From the NCBI RefSeq assembly GCF_021545335.1, contig NZ_CP089312.1, positions 3,658,001 to 3,722,000 of the forward strand: a stretch of 64,000 nucleotides of DNA. The letters are read 5' to 3'. The notes below the pieces were generated by a model, which saw nothing but the letters and a program-made list of their open reading frames with translations, was not told the origin of the DNA and ran no database searches. Positions within the stretch are counted from its first letter, which is position 1; the number at the start of each line of letters is the position of its first letter. The stretch is from Streptomyces sp. GQFP (GTDB lineage Bacteria; Actinomycetota; Actinomycetes; Streptomycetales; Streptomycetaceae). The position numbers and the translations under genes are program-made. Of the stretch, positions 35,781 through 44,864 are shown piece after piece.

Positions 35781-36737
35781 ATGCTCCACCTACGCCTCAT
35801 CACCCCCGCCGACCGGACCAACGACGTGGTCCGCCTGATCGAGAAGACGGTCGGCGCCACCCACCTGGTCGTCGTCCCCGGCGCCGCCCGCAACCCCGCC
35901 GGGGACGTCGTGATGTGTGACGTGGCCCGGGAAGCGGGCGACGAACTCATCGGCGGGCTGCGGGCGTTGGACCTCGACACGACCGGTTCGATCGCCGTGG
36001 AGAACATCGACCTGTCGCTCTCCAAACGCGCCGACAAGGCAGCGGAGGAGGCACCCGGCGAGGGCGCGGACGCGGTCCTCTGGGAGCACCTCGCGGACGC
36101 CACGCACGAGGAGTCGACGCTCTCGATCACGTACGTCGCCTTCATCACGCTCGCCACGATGATCGCGGCCTGCGGTGTGGTCCTCGACAACGCGATCCTG
36201 ATCGTGGGCGCGATGGCCGTGGGCCCGGAGTTCGGCCCGCTGGCCGGTCTGAGCACCGCACTCGTACGACGTCGGCCGAGACTGGCGGCGCGCTCGCTCA
36301 CCGCACTGCTCGTGGGCTTCGCGGCGGCGATGGCGGTGACGGTCGGCTTCAGCTTCTTCATGGACGCCGTCGGTCTGTTCACCGAGGCCCAGCTGCAGGC
36401 GGACCGCCCCAACACCGGCTTCGTGTACGCCTACGACTGGTTCTCGTTCGTCGTGGCGGTCCTGGCCGGCGCCGCCGGCACCCTCTCCCTGACCTCGGCG
36501 AAGTCCGGCGCCCTGGTGGGCGTCGCCATCTCCGTGACCACGGTCCCGGCCGCCGCGAACGCGGCCGTGGCCCTGAGCTACGGCGACACCAACCAGACCT
36601 GGGGCTCCACGGTCCAGCTCCTCCTGAACCTCCTGGGCATCATCCTGGCCGCCACCCTCACGCTCCTGGCCCAGAAGTGGCTCTGGACCAGGCAGCGCCG
36701 GAAAACCGAAGCCGAAGCCCGGCAAGAGACCCGGTAA
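35781..36737 (+). CDS. DUF389 membrane protein
   Basis: 318 residues. A soluble N-terminal domain (LRLITPADRTNDVVRLIEKT) is followed by about six membrane helices: FITLATMIAACGVVLDNAIL, ALLVGFAAAMAVTVGFSFFM, SFVVAVLAGAAGTLSLTS, and LNLLGIILAATLTLLAQK near the end. The conserved DUF389 block around LIVGAMAVGPEFGPLAGL is clear. The function is unknown; a transport role has been suggested for related proteins. It follows coaA by 31 nt and ends 22 bp from the convergent beta-helix gene. Confidence 0.88.
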   Translation: MLHLRLITPADRTNDVVRLIEKTVGATHLVVVPGAARNPAGDVVMCDVAREAGDELIGGLRALDLDTTGSIAVENIDLSLSKRADKAAEEAPGEGADAVLWEHLADATHEESTLSITYVAFITLATMIAACGVVLDNAILIVGAMAVGPEFGPLAGLSTALVRRRPRLAARSLTALLVGFAAAMAVTVGFSFFMDAVGLFTEAQLQADRPNTGFVYAYDWFSFVVAVLAGAAGTLSLTSAKSGALVGVAISVTTVPAAANAAVALSYGDTNQTWGSTVQLLLNLLGIILAATLTLLAQKWLWTRQRRKTEAEARQETR

Positions 36738-36759
36738 GAGGCCCGGTAAGAGACGGGGA

Positions 36760-38127
36760 CTACCCGTTGAGCTGCGTCCACATCCAGGCGCCGCCCACGC
36801 GCACGTAGAGCCGCTCGGAGGCGGTGTCCACCGCCATGGTCCCGTCGAGGGGCGTCCTGGTGAAGGAGGCGTCGGTGACGGGTCCGGCGACCAGACGCAG
36901 CGGCGGGCCCGGCTGGTTGCGGGTGGGGATGGTGCCGCTGGCCTGTCCGCCGGTGCTGCCGTAGCAGTTCTCCACCAGGAAGTCGCCCGTACTGCTCGCC
37001 TCGTAGTAGAGGTGCGTACCGGTCGGCTTGGTGCCGTACAGACCGACGACGTCACGGAGTACGGCGGTCGCGCCGGTCCCCGCGTAGACGAGCACACCCG
37101 AGTTGACGGTGGCCGTCCCGCCGTTGGCGATGAGGACGTTCTCCAGCGAACTGGCCGTCGCGGCCCAGGAGATGATGTTCTGCGGGGTGGAGTAGCCGGT
37201 GGCGAAGCCGCCCGCGTAGGCGTAGATGTTGCTCGCGTGGACGTGCTTGCAGGAGGCGTCGGCCTTGAGGTGGGGGCCGCCCTGCATCTGCGAGGTCTCG
37301 AACTTGCAGTCCGTCAGATGGACCCCGTTGGGGTTGTTGGTGCCCGCCGGGCCCTGGGTGATCCACAGCGCGCCGGTGCCGAAGGCCTCCAGGCGGCAGC
37401 CGGTGAAGTGGATCTGGTTGATGTTGTCGGTGCTGTGCCCCCAGGCTCCGGCGGTGGCCGTGGAGGTGTTGCGCAGCCATATGTTGGGGTGGGCGGTGCT
37501 TCCCGCGGGCCCCGTGCACGCCTCGATCACCAGGTTGTAGAACCGTGAGTCCCAGAACTCCACGGCGTCGATGCAGATGTCCTGATTGCTCGTCATGAAG
37601 ACGTCACGGAAGTAGCAGTTGTCGGCGTAGTACAGCTCCAGCAGCTTCCCGGTCTTGCCGTTGCCGTTGAAGCCGAGGTTGTCGACGGAGCAGTAACGCC
37701 GGTGTGTGGCACCGGTGTTGTCGGCGCCGGCGCCCGACATCCGCAGCAACAGCCCGTCAGCGCCCTTCACGAGCATCGCGGCCTTGCTGTTCGCGCCCAC
37801 GAGCCGGACGTTGTTCCCGGTGACCGTCAGTGCGGGGGTGTCGCCGGAGGGCTTGACCAGGTACTTGCCCCCCGGCAGGTAGACGGTCCCGCCCCCGGCC
37901 GCCACGGCCGCCGTGATCGCGGCCTGGACAGCGGCGGTGTCGTCGGTGGCGCCGTCCCCGACGGCCCCGTACTCCTTGACGTCGAACCAGTCCGAGGCGA
38001 CGCCGGCGGCGGCAGGCGTCGCCGCCCCCACGACGATCCCCGCGCCGACCGCGCCGACCGCTCCGACGGCCCCCGTCAAGAACGCCCGCCGTCTCGCGAC
38101 ACCGCTCGACTGCTGCTCCGTACCCAT
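36760..38127 (-). CDS. Tat-exported right-handed beta-helix protein (pectate-lyase-3-like)
   Basis: 455 residues from ATG 38127, with an AGGGGG ribosome-binding site. A twin-arginine signal is visible (VARRRAFLTGAVGAVGAVGA). The beta-helix starts at DWFDVKEYGAVGDGATDDTA, the classic glycosyl-hydrolase-28/pectate-lyase-3 opening. Many short strand turns follow. The C-terminus DGTMAVDTASERLYVRVGG resembles phage tail-fibre ends. Catalytic residues cannot be assigned. A polysaccharide-binding or -cleaving role outside the cell is likely. A second beta-helix protein is at 42837. Confidence 0.82.
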   Translation of the reverse strand: MGTEQQSSGVARRRAFLTGAVGAVGAVGAGIVVGAATPAAAGVASDWFDVKEYGAVGDGATDDTAAVQAAITAAVAAGGGTVYLPGGKYLVKPSGDTPALTVTGNNVRLVGANSKAAMLVKGADGLLLRMSGAGADNTGATHRRYCSVDNLGFNGNGKTGKLLELYYADNCYFRDVFMTSNQDICIDAVEFWDSRFYNLVIEACTGPAGSTAHPNIWLRNTSTATAGAWGHSTDNINQIHFTGCRLEAFGTGALWITQGPAGTNNPNGVHLTDCKFETSQMQGGPHLKADASCKHVHASNIYAYAGGFATGYSTPQNIISWAATASSLENVLIANGGTATVNSGVLVYAGTGATAVLRDVVGLYGTKPTGTHLYYEASSTGDFLVENCYGSTGGQASGTIPTRNQPGPPLRLVAGPVTDASFTRTPLDGTMAVDTASERLYVRVGGAWMWTQLNG

Positions 38128-38204
38128 ACCGGCCCCCTGTGGTTCACGCATGACGTCGATGATCAGACCGGGTGATCGTAACGGCCACCGTGTGACACGT
38201 GCAG

Positions 38205-38790
38205 GGAAAACGATCCATGACCGGGGTCAGGGCCGCGGCGTCCGCGCCGGGCATCCGCACGTCCGTGACGACGACCGTGGGGCGCAGTTCAGCCGCGAGG
38301 GCCATGGCCTCCGCGCCGTCGGCGGCCTCGCCCACCACGTCGATGCCGTCCTCGCCGGTGAGCAGCATGGCGGGCGCGGAACGCACCAGCGCCTGGGCGT
38401 CGCCGACAGCACCTGAATCATGATGCGGCCTCCGGCCGGAGCTGTCCGCTGCCGACAGGGTGGCGGCGCCCGGAAGCCGCCGTCCCTGGTGGGACCGGCG
38501 TCGAACGTGCCGCCGCAGACGGCGACCCGCTCCCGCAGCCCGATCAGCCCGTGCCCGGTGGACAGTTCGGAGCGGACGATCGCCGGGGTGCCCCGCCCGT
38601 CATCGCCGACCTCGGCCCTCACCCGACCGCCGACCCTGTACCGGTCGAGGCACACGACCACGCGGCCACTCCAGGACCCCCGCGCTTGACCGCGTCGGCC
38701 GGCACCTCCCGCACCAGCCGGTACACGGTCAGGCCAACGCCCTGGCAGACCGTTCCGCACACACGTCGCGACCAGGCGTCCGGGATCGCC
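38205..38790 (-). pseudogene. Remnant of a NarL-type two-component system
   Basis: Read in shifting frames, this holds the end of a histidine kinase (LTVYRLVREV, EVGDDGRG, STGHGLIGLRERVAVCGG) and the start of a response regulator from ATG 38421. A frameshift near 38405 switches to GDAQALVRSAPAMLLTGEDG, DVVGEAADGAEAMALAAELR and VVVTDVRMPG. The receiver breaks off before its end, and no DNA-binding domain follows. Several frame changes and both truncations show it is dead. Confidence 0.8.
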
Positions 38791-38811
38791 GACGGTCCCT
38801 CTTCAACCGGG

Positions 38812-40170
38812 TTAACCGAGCGCGGACTTCACCACATCAGCCAGCCGCCCGGCCACGGACCGGGCCTGGTCGATGTCCGCGGCCTCGACCATCACCCGGA
38901 CCAACGGCTCGGTCCCGGAAGGCCGGAGCAACACCCGCCCGGTGGCCCCGAGTTCACGCTCGGCGTCGGCGACCGCGGAGGCCAACTCCGCAGAAGACCC
39001 CACCCGAGTCCGGTCGACGTCCGGAACATTCACCAGCACCTGCGGCAACCGCTCCATCACCGCCGCGAGATCCTTCAGCGTACGACCGGTCTGCGCGACC
39101 CGGGCCGCAAGCAGCAGCCCGGTCAGTGTCCCGTCGCCCGTGGTCGCGTGGTCCGAGATGATCACGTGCCCGGACTGCTCGCCGCCCAGCGCGTACCCGT
39201 GCTCCTTCATCTCCTCCAGCACATACCGGTCCCCGACCGCCGTCTGGATCAGGGACAGCCCCTCCCGCTCCAGCGCCAGCTTGAAGCCCAGGTTCGACAT
39301 CACGGTCGCGACAACGGTGTCGGCCCGCAGTACGCCCCGCTCCCGCATCGCCAGCGCGAGTACGGCCATGATCTGGTCGCCGTCCACCTCCTCGCCGGTG
39401 TGGTCGACGGCGAGGCAGCGGTCGGCGTCGCCGTCGTGGGCGATGCCGAGGTCGGCGCCGTGTTCGAGGACAGCGGCCTGGAGCTTGCCGAGGTGGGTGG
39501 AGCCGCAGCCGTCGTTGATGTTGAGGCCGTCCGGCTCGGCGCCGATCGTGACGATCTCGGCGCCGGCCCGGGTGAACGCCTCGGGCGAGACCAGGCTGGC
39601 CGCGCCGTGCGCCTCATCCAGCACGACCTTGAGACCGTCGAGGCGGTTCGGGAGCACGCCGACGAGATGGGTGACGTACTGCTCGAAGCCCTCGTCGTAC
39701 GTCCGTACGCGCCCCACGCCGCCGCCGGTCGGGCGGTCCCAGGGAGCGCCGGTGCGGTGCTCCTCGTACACCGCCTCGATCCGCTCCTCCAGGTCGTCGT
39801 CGAGCTTGTGGCCGCCGCGGGCCAGGAACTTGACGCCGTTGTCCGGCATGGCGTTGTGGCTGGCGGAGAGCATCACGCCGAGGTCCGCGCCGAGTTCGGC
39901 GGTGAGGAACGCGACCGCCGGTGTGGGCAGCACGCCGACCAGCAGGACGTCGACGCCCGCGCTGGCGAGGCCCGCGACGACCGCGGCCTCCAGGAACTCC
40001 CCTGACGCACGTGGGTCCCGTCCGACCACGGCGACCGGCCGGTGGCCCTCGAACGAACCCGCCTCGGCGAGCACGTGCGCCGCCGCTACGGACAGGCCGA
40101 GTGCCATCTCGGCCGTCAGGTCCGCGTTGGCGACACCGCGCACGCCGTCCGTGCCGAAGAGTCGTCCCAC
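38812..40170 (-). CDS. glmM: Phosphoglucosamine mutase
   Basis: Converts glucosamine-6-phosphate to glucosamine-1-phosphate for UDP-GlcNAc. 452 residues from GTG 40170, five nt after GGAGGA; the longer open frame is not used. It starts GRLFGTDGVRGVANADLT. The phosphoserine loop is MLSASHNAMPDNG (Ser about 102), the metal loop DGDADRCLAVD, the sugar loop GGEQSGHVI, and the phosphate-binding end LLRPSGTEPLVRVMVE. It is downstream of rplM-rpsI on the same strand, a common actinobacterial order, but separated by a terminator hairpin. Confidence 0.96.
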   Translation of the reverse strand: MGRLFGTDGVRGVANADLTAEMALGLSVAAAHVLAEAGSFEGHRPVAVVGRDPRASGEFLEAAVVAGLASAGVDVLLVGVLPTPAVAFLTAELGADLGVMLSASHNAMPDNGVKFLARGGHKLDDDLEERIEAVYEEHRTGAPWDRPTGGGVGRVRTYDEGFEQYVTHLVGVLPNRLDGLKVVLDEAHGAASLVSPEAFTRAGAEIVTIGAEPDGLNINDGCGSTHLGKLQAAVLEHGADLGIAHDGDADRCLAVDHTGEEVDGDQIMAVLALAMRERGVLRADTVVATVMSNLGFKLALEREGLSLIQTAVGDRYVLEEMKEHGYALGGEQSGHVIISDHATTGDGTLTGLLLAARVAQTGRTLKDLAAVMERLPQVLVNVPDVDRTRVGSSAELASAVADAERELGATGRVLLRPSGTEPLVRVMVEAADIDQARSVAGRLADVVKSALG

Positions 40171-40379
40171 TGGTGTCCTCCGAAGATGCTGGAAAATGTG
40201 CGGCTCATGCACTGTACGTACGGCTCATCCACTGTGGGGCCGTGTCGGGTGCGGCTTCTGCCGAGTGTCCATGCCGGACCTGCCTACGTATATCCCCTGT
40301 GCCTGTTTCCAAGCTGTCGGGACCGTTCCGCCCACCTGTGCCGTAAGCCTGTGATAAGTAAAGCCCCCGGTAAACGAAC

Positions 40380-40412
40380 CGCCCCGACGGCACGGAAAGT
40401 GCCGCCGGGGCG
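40380..40412 (-). terminator. Terminator downstream of rpsI
   Basis: Stem arms CGCCCCGACGGCAC (40380-40393) and GTGCCGCCGGGGCG (40399-40412) pair at 13 of 14 positions around a GGAAA loop. It lies 32 bp past the rpsI stop and before glmM. No long T-run, as usual in high-GC actinobacteria. Confidence 0.8.
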
Positions 40413-40443
40413 ATGCGTACAAGCAGGAACAGCGGAGCGACGT

Positions 40444-40980
40444 TTAGCGCTTGCTGTACTGCGGGGCCTTGCGGGCCTTCTTGAGACCGGCCTTCTTGCG
40501 CTCGACCGCACGGTCGTCGCGACGGAGGAAGCCGGCCTTCTTGAGGGCGCCGCGGTTGTTGTCCACGTCGGCCTCGTTCAGCGCACGGGCCACGCCGAGG
40601 CGCAGGGCACCGGCCTGACCGGAGACACCGCCACCCGAGATGCGAGCGACGACGTCGTAACGGCCTTCGAGCTCGAGCACCTTGAAGGGCTCGTTGACTT
40701 CCTGCTGGTGCACCTTGTTGGGGAAGTAGTCCTCAAGGGTGCGACCGTTGATCTTCCACTTGCCGGTGCCCGGGACGATCCGGACGCGGGCGATGGCGTT
40801 CTTGCGACGGCCCAGGCCGGCGGCCGGCTGCGGGTCGCCGAAGCGGCCGTCGAGGGCCTCGGTGTACTCGCCCTCGGCCACGGGCGCCTCGGACTCGGTG
40901 GTGTAGCTCTCGACGTCGGCGTTCTCGAACTCGACATCGGCGTTCTCGTCGAGCGGCTGCTCGACAGTGGTCTCGGCCAC
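40444..40980 (-). CDS. rpsI: 30S ribosomal protein S9 with acidic N-terminal extension
   Basis: 178 residues from GTG. The first about 50 are acidic and low-complexity (DENADVEFENADVESYTTES), a feature seen in streptomycete S9. The conserved S9 core starts at GRRKNAIARVRIVPGTGK and ends with the C-terminal tail KKARKAPQYSKR that reaches the P-site tRNA. It is directly downstream of rplM (42 nt), forming the universal rplM-rpsI operon, and ends at a hairpin terminator. Confidence 0.97.
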   Translation of the reverse strand: MAETTVEQPLDENADVEFENADVESYTTESEAPVAEGEYTEALDGRFGDPQPAAGLGRRKNAIARVRIVPGTGKWKINGRTLEDYFPNKVHQQEVNEPFKVLELEGRYDVVARISGGGVSGQAGALRLGVARALNEADVDNNRGALKKAGFLRRDDRAVERKKAGLKKARKAPQYSKR

Positions 40981-41022
40981 GATTCTCCTCAGAATTCTCT
41001 ACGTCTTAGGGGGTGGCCGGAA

Positions 41023-41466
41023 CTACTGCGCGACCTGGGTGATCTCGAACGGCACCGGCTGCTGGGCAGCGTGGGGGTGCTGGTCGCCCGAGTAGACCTT
41101 CAGCTTCGACAGGCACTGACGGCCCAGGGTGTTCTTGGGGATCATGCCCTTGATGGCCTTCTCGACGGCCTTCTCGGGGTTCTTCGCCAGCAGCTCGTCG
41201 TAACGGACGGAGCGCAGACCGCCCGGGTAACCGGAGTGGCGGTAGGCCAGCTTCTGGGTCTTCTTGTTGCCGGAAAGGTGCACCTTGTCCGCGTTGATGA
41301 TGATGACGAAGTCACCGGCGTCGACGTGGGGGGCGTAAATCGGCTTGTGCTTGCCCCGCAGAATGTTCGCGGCAGTGGTGGCAAGACGACCCAGGACGAC
41401 ATCCTGGGCGTCGATGACGTACCACTGGCGAGTGATGTCGCCGGGCTTAGGGCTGAACGTACGCAC
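41023..41466 (-). CDS. rplM: 50S ribosomal protein L13
   Basis: 147 residues from GTG. Characteristic blocks: WYVIDAQDVVLGRLATTAAN, YAPHVDAGDFVIIINADKVH, TQKLAYRHSGYPGGLRS and LGRQCLSKLKVYSGDQHPHAAQ. It is an early assembly protein of the large subunit and the first gene of the rplM-rpsI operon. Its promoter must lie in the 280-bp gap shared with the divergent gene at 41747. Confidence 0.97.
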   Translation of the reverse strand: MRTFSPKPGDITRQWYVIDAQDVVLGRLATTAANILRGKHKPIYAPHVDAGDFVIIINADKVHLSGNKKTQKLAYRHSGYPGGLRSVRYDELLAKNPEKAVEKAIKGMIPKNTLGRQCLSKLKVYSGDQHPHAAQQPVPFEITQVAQ

Positions 41467-41746
41467 TTCGTAGCCTTCGCTTCTTCAGTGGATGGGTCCT
41501 GACACATGGCATCACTGAAGCGATCGTGCAGCTGGGGACGACAGTGCCGGGAACGATGCCCGTATGCCGCCCACTGGTAACTGCTCCAGGGAACCTACGT
41601 AGGGGCTCTCGTCCAAGAACGACCAAGCCGATACGCATAAGAAACCCCAGGCTACCCGCGCTGCCCCGGACGGGTCAAAACGAGGTGCGGGCTGATACGT
41701 ATGAGACGCCTCGGCACAAGGGTTGTACGGCGTCTAGGATGCGCGC

Positions 41747-42661
41747 ATGAGCTTTGGGCAGGGGGGACCTCAGTGGGATCCCTGGAAACCGAATACCCAG
41801 CAGCAGCCGTGGGACGACCAGGGCGGCCGGGCGCCACAGCAGCCGTGGGGTGGCCAGAACGCCGGTCACGCCCCCGACTGGGCGGCGCTCGCCGAGGCGT
41901 CCGAGACCCGTAACAGACGCAAGAGGCTCCTGCTGATCGTGGGGGCCGCGGTGGCCACCGTCGGGGTGGGCGCGGCCGTCGCCATGGCCGTGGTCAACGC
42001 GGACGGCAACACCACGGCCTCCAACAAACCGACCTCCGACCTGCCCGCGACCGCGGACATCCCGAGCGACACCGCCTCGGCGGCGCCGTCGTTCGAGCCG
42101 ACCAGCGCGCCGCCGCCGCTGGACCCGAAGGACTTCATAGCCAGTGTGAAGAAGGACACGGCGCCCCTGGCTCCGGAGATCCTCTTCCCCGGTACGCAGC
42201 TGACGATGGGCGAGCGCCTCTACAAGAAGGGCCCGACCGCGGACACGAAGAGCTGCGCGTCGGCCGCGAAGGGCACCCTCCCGAAGATCCTCACGGACAA
42301 CAGGTGCACACGCTTCCTGCGTGTCACGTACAGCAAGGACGGCGTCGCGGTGACGGTCGGCGTGGCCGTCTTCGACACCGAGGCGCAGGCCACGAAGGTC
42401 AAGACCACGGCGGACAAGAAGAGCATCGTCGAGTCCCTGTCCGGCGGCGGCGTCCCGACCTTCTGCCGCGCGGCGATCTGCCGCTCGACCACCAACTCCT
42501 ACGGCCGCTACGCCTACTTCACGATCGCCGGTTTCACCAACGGCAAGGACGTGACGACGAAGAGCACGGCCGTCTTCACCACTGGCGACGACCTCGCGGA
42601 GTTCGCCTTCCGCCAGATCCGGCGGCGCGGCGAGGCCCAGGCCTCGGCGGCCAGTCAGTAG
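41747..42661 (+). CDS. Membrane-anchored hypothetical protein
   Basis: 304 residues. Q/W/G/P-rich cytoplasmic N-terminus (QWDPWKPNTQQQPWDDQ), then one membrane helix (LLLIVGAAVATVGVGAAVAM, about 64-83). A Thr/Ser/Pro linker leads to an extracytoplasmic domain with four Cys (SCASAAKG, DNRCTRFL, TFCRAAICRS) likely forming disulfides. It is a conserved-looking neighbour of rplM in Streptomyces; the function is unknown. It is followed by a strong hairpin at 42692. Confidence 0.8.
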   Translation: MSFGQGGPQWDPWKPNTQQQPWDDQGGRAPQQPWGGQNAGHAPDWAALAEASETRNRRKRLLLIVGAAVATVGVGAAVAMAVVNADGNTTASNKPTSDLPATADIPSDTASAAPSFEPTSAPPPLDPKDFIASVKKDTAPLAPEILFPGTQLTMGERLYKKGPTADTKSCASAAKGTLPKILTDNRCTRFLRVTYSKDGVAVTVGVAVFDTEAQATKVKTTADKKSIVESLSGGGVPTFCRAAICRSTTNSYGRYAYFTIAGFTNGKDVTTKSTAVFTTGDDLAEFAFRQIRRRGEAQASAASQ

Positions 42662-42691
42662 GACGAGCCGGAACGCGGCACTCCCCTTTTC

Positions 42692-42722
42692 AATGGCCGA
42701 CGATCACTGATCGTCGGCCATT
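42692..42722 (+). terminator. Perfect 15-bp hairpin after the 41747 gene
   Basis: AATGGCCGACGATCA (42692-42706) and TGATCGTCGGCCATT (42708-42722) are exact reverse complements with one base between. cttttc precedes it. A third partial copy, gatcgtcggcc, follows at 42723-42733. It is probably the terminator of the upstream gene. Confidence 0.75.
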
Positions 42723-42769
42723 GATCGTCGGCCGAAAATCGCCGATGGTTGGTCACTCGCGAACTGTCT

Positions 42770-42814
42770 CGCGTACCGAATCGCGTATCGAATCGCGTAC
42801 CGAATCGCGTACGG
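42770..42814 (+). repeat. 12-bp tandem repeat upstream of a beta-helix gene
   Basis: Three full copies of cgcgta[c/t]cgaat (42770-42781, 42782-42793, 42794-42805) and a partial fourth (cgcgtacgg). It lies 23-67 bp before the ATG at 42837, in promoter/5' UTR position. Spacing near one helical turn could suit cooperative protein binding. Confidence 0.8.
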
Positions 42815-42836
42815 ATCAGGCCCAGGGGGACCATTC

Positions 42837-44864
42837 ATGACCACGCACGACTCCGTCACGTCCAGACGCCGGATGCTCGCCGCGACCGCCGGTATCGGCA
42901 CCGCCGCCCTCGCCACCACGGTGGCCGGCGCGGGCGAGGCGGCCGCCGCGGAGACCCCGGCGGGCTGGCTGAACGTACGGGACGCGGCGTACGGAGCACT
43001 CGGCGACGACGCCGCCGACGACCAGCCCGCGATCCAGAAGGCGATCGACGCGGCAGGCCAGGGCGGCACCGTCTACTTCCCGCCGGGCAAGTACCGCATC
43101 GCCGCGCCCCTCAAGCTGACGCTGGGCGTGACGCTCCGCGGCGACTGGAACCCGCACTTCCCGGACCGCACCAACATGACCGGCTCCTACATCCGGCCGG
43201 CTGTCGGCTACTTCGTGGGCGACGCCCTGATCACCGTCGACCCGGCCCCGGTGCAGGACACGTACTACGACTCCGCCCACGGCGGCGGGCCGCGCCTGTA
43301 CGGCCTGGCGCTCAAGGGATGCGACGGGCTGCGCAACCGGATCGTGAACACGGAGAACGGCCCCATCACGGCCGTCCGGATCAACCCCGGCGTCAAGGAC
43401 GTCGGCATGGACAAGGTGACGATCTGGCGGTTCTCCGGCGACGGTGTCAACGCCCAGAACGGGGCCGCGTTCCAGTTCAACCAGGTGCACTGCACGGGCG
43501 CCGGCGGCCACGGCTTCACCTGGGGCGACTCGGCGGGCACCGGCGGCGGCCTGGTCGACGCCGACCTGTTCCAGTGCTACTCGCAGGGCAACGGCGGTCA
43601 CGGCTTCGACATCCTCAACCCGAACGCCGTGACCATGGTCGACTGCCGCGCCGAGTGGAACACGCAGTACGGCTACCACGTCACCGGCATCAACTACTCG
43701 ATGGTCATGGTCGGTTGCAACACCGACCGCAACGGCAAGGACGGCTTCCACCTCGCCACCTCCGCCGGTGGCCGCTTCCTCCAACTCCTCGGCTGCCTCG
43801 CGAAACGGGACGGCAAGAGCGCCACGGACTCCGCCGGCTTCAGCGTCACCGGCGAGGCCGCCGAGGGCGTCGTCCTGACCGGCTGCTCCACCTCGATCGG
43901 CCGCAACGACGACAACACGGGCGACTTCTCCCCCGCGTACGGCATCACCACCTCGGCCCTGAACTCCGCGAGCTGCGTCTCGGTCGTCGGCGGCGAGTAC
44001 GTCGGCACGACGGCCCCCTTCAACGACGCCGGCGCGGTCGTCGTACGGCACAGCGGGGTCACCGCGGGTACCCGCACCGACGCCGGCATCGTCTGGGACA
44101 AGTCCGACGCGCACATGGTGTCGGGGGCCGCCGGCACCACCCGTGACGTGCAGTTCTGGTCCCGCGGCAAGAACCGCCGCTGGGCCCTGCGCACCACCGA
44201 CGCGGCCGAGTCCGGTTCCGGCGACGGCTCCGACTTCGCCCTCGTGCGGTACGCCGACGACGGCACCGCCCTCGACACCCCGGTCACCGTCAGCCGCACC
44301 ACCGGCCGCATCACCCTCGGCCAGGCGGGCACCAGCCCCGGCGTGGTCGTCAACGCAACCGCGAGCCCCGGCGTGAACCTCGTCCAGACCCGCGCCGCCG
44401 GACAGGGCTACGCGGTCACCGGCGCCGACACCGCTTCCCGCGCCTTCCAGTCCCAGGTCACCGGCGACTCGGTAAACCGCTTCGCCGTCGACATCTCCGG
44501 TACGCAGACCTTCGGCCCCGGCGGCTCCACGGGCCGGGACACCAGCTGGGGCCGCCTCGGCGCGGCCCAGATCGGCAGCACCGACTCGGACCTCGTGGCG
44601 GGCCTGGCCGGAAAGGGCCTGCGGGTGAGGGAGGGCACCAACGCCAAGATGGGCACCCTCACCCTGAACGGCGCCACGGCGGTCACCGTCGCCACGACGG
44701 CGGTCACGGCAACGAGCCGCATCTTCCTCACGGTGCAGGCTCCCGGCGGCACCCCGGCCGGAATCGCGTATGTCTCGGCCCGTACGGCCGGTACGTCGTT
44801 CTCCGTGAAGGGGGTCGCGGGCGACACCTCTACCGTGGCTTGGCTCATCGTGGAACCGGCGTAG
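42837..44864 (+). CDS. Tat-exported right-handed beta-helix protein, long form
   Basis: 675 residues from ATG. Twin-arginine signal SRRRMLAATAGIGTAALATT. It opens with LNVRDAAYGALGDDAADDQP and GGTVYFPPGKYRIAAPL, the pectate-lyase-3/GH28-like start. A long beta-helix follows with many DG/N turns (VGCNTDRNGKDGFHLATSAG). The C-terminal third is fibre-like (GTNAKMGTLTLNGATAVTVA), resembling phage tail-spike and K1-lyase-type proteins. It may bind, cleave or epimerise a surface polysaccharide. It stands immediately before the exopolysaccharide gene run. Confidence 0.8.
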   Translation: MTTHDSVTSRRRMLAATAGIGTAALATTVAGAGEAAAAETPAGWLNVRDAAYGALGDDAADDQPAIQKAIDAAGQGGTVYFPPGKYRIAAPLKLTLGVTLRGDWNPHFPDRTNMTGSYIRPAVGYFVGDALITVDPAPVQDTYYDSAHGGGPRLYGLALKGCDGLRNRIVNTENGPITAVRINPGVKDVGMDKVTIWRFSGDGVNAQNGAAFQFNQVHCTGAGGHGFTWGDSAGTGGGLVDADLFQCYSQGNGGHGFDILNPNAVTMVDCRAEWNTQYGYHVTGINYSMVMVGCNTDRNGKDGFHLATSAGGRFLQLLGCLAKRDGKSATDSAGFSVTGEAAEGVVLTGCSTSIGRNDDNTGDFSPAYGITTSALNSASCVSVVGGEYVGTTAPFNDAGAVVVRHSGVTAGTRTDAGIVWDKSDAHMVSGAAGTTRDVQFWSRGKNRRWALRTTDAAESGSGDGSDFALVRYADDGTALDTPVTVSRTTGRITLGQAGTSPGVVVNATASPGVNLVQTRAAGQGYAVTGADTASRAFQSQVTGDSVNRFAVDISGTQTFGPGGSTGRDTSWGRLGAAQIGSTDSDLVAGLAGKGLRVREGTNAKMGTLTLNGATAVTVATTAVTATSRIFLTVQAPGGTPAGIAYVSARTAGTSFSVKGVAGDTSTVAWLIVEPA

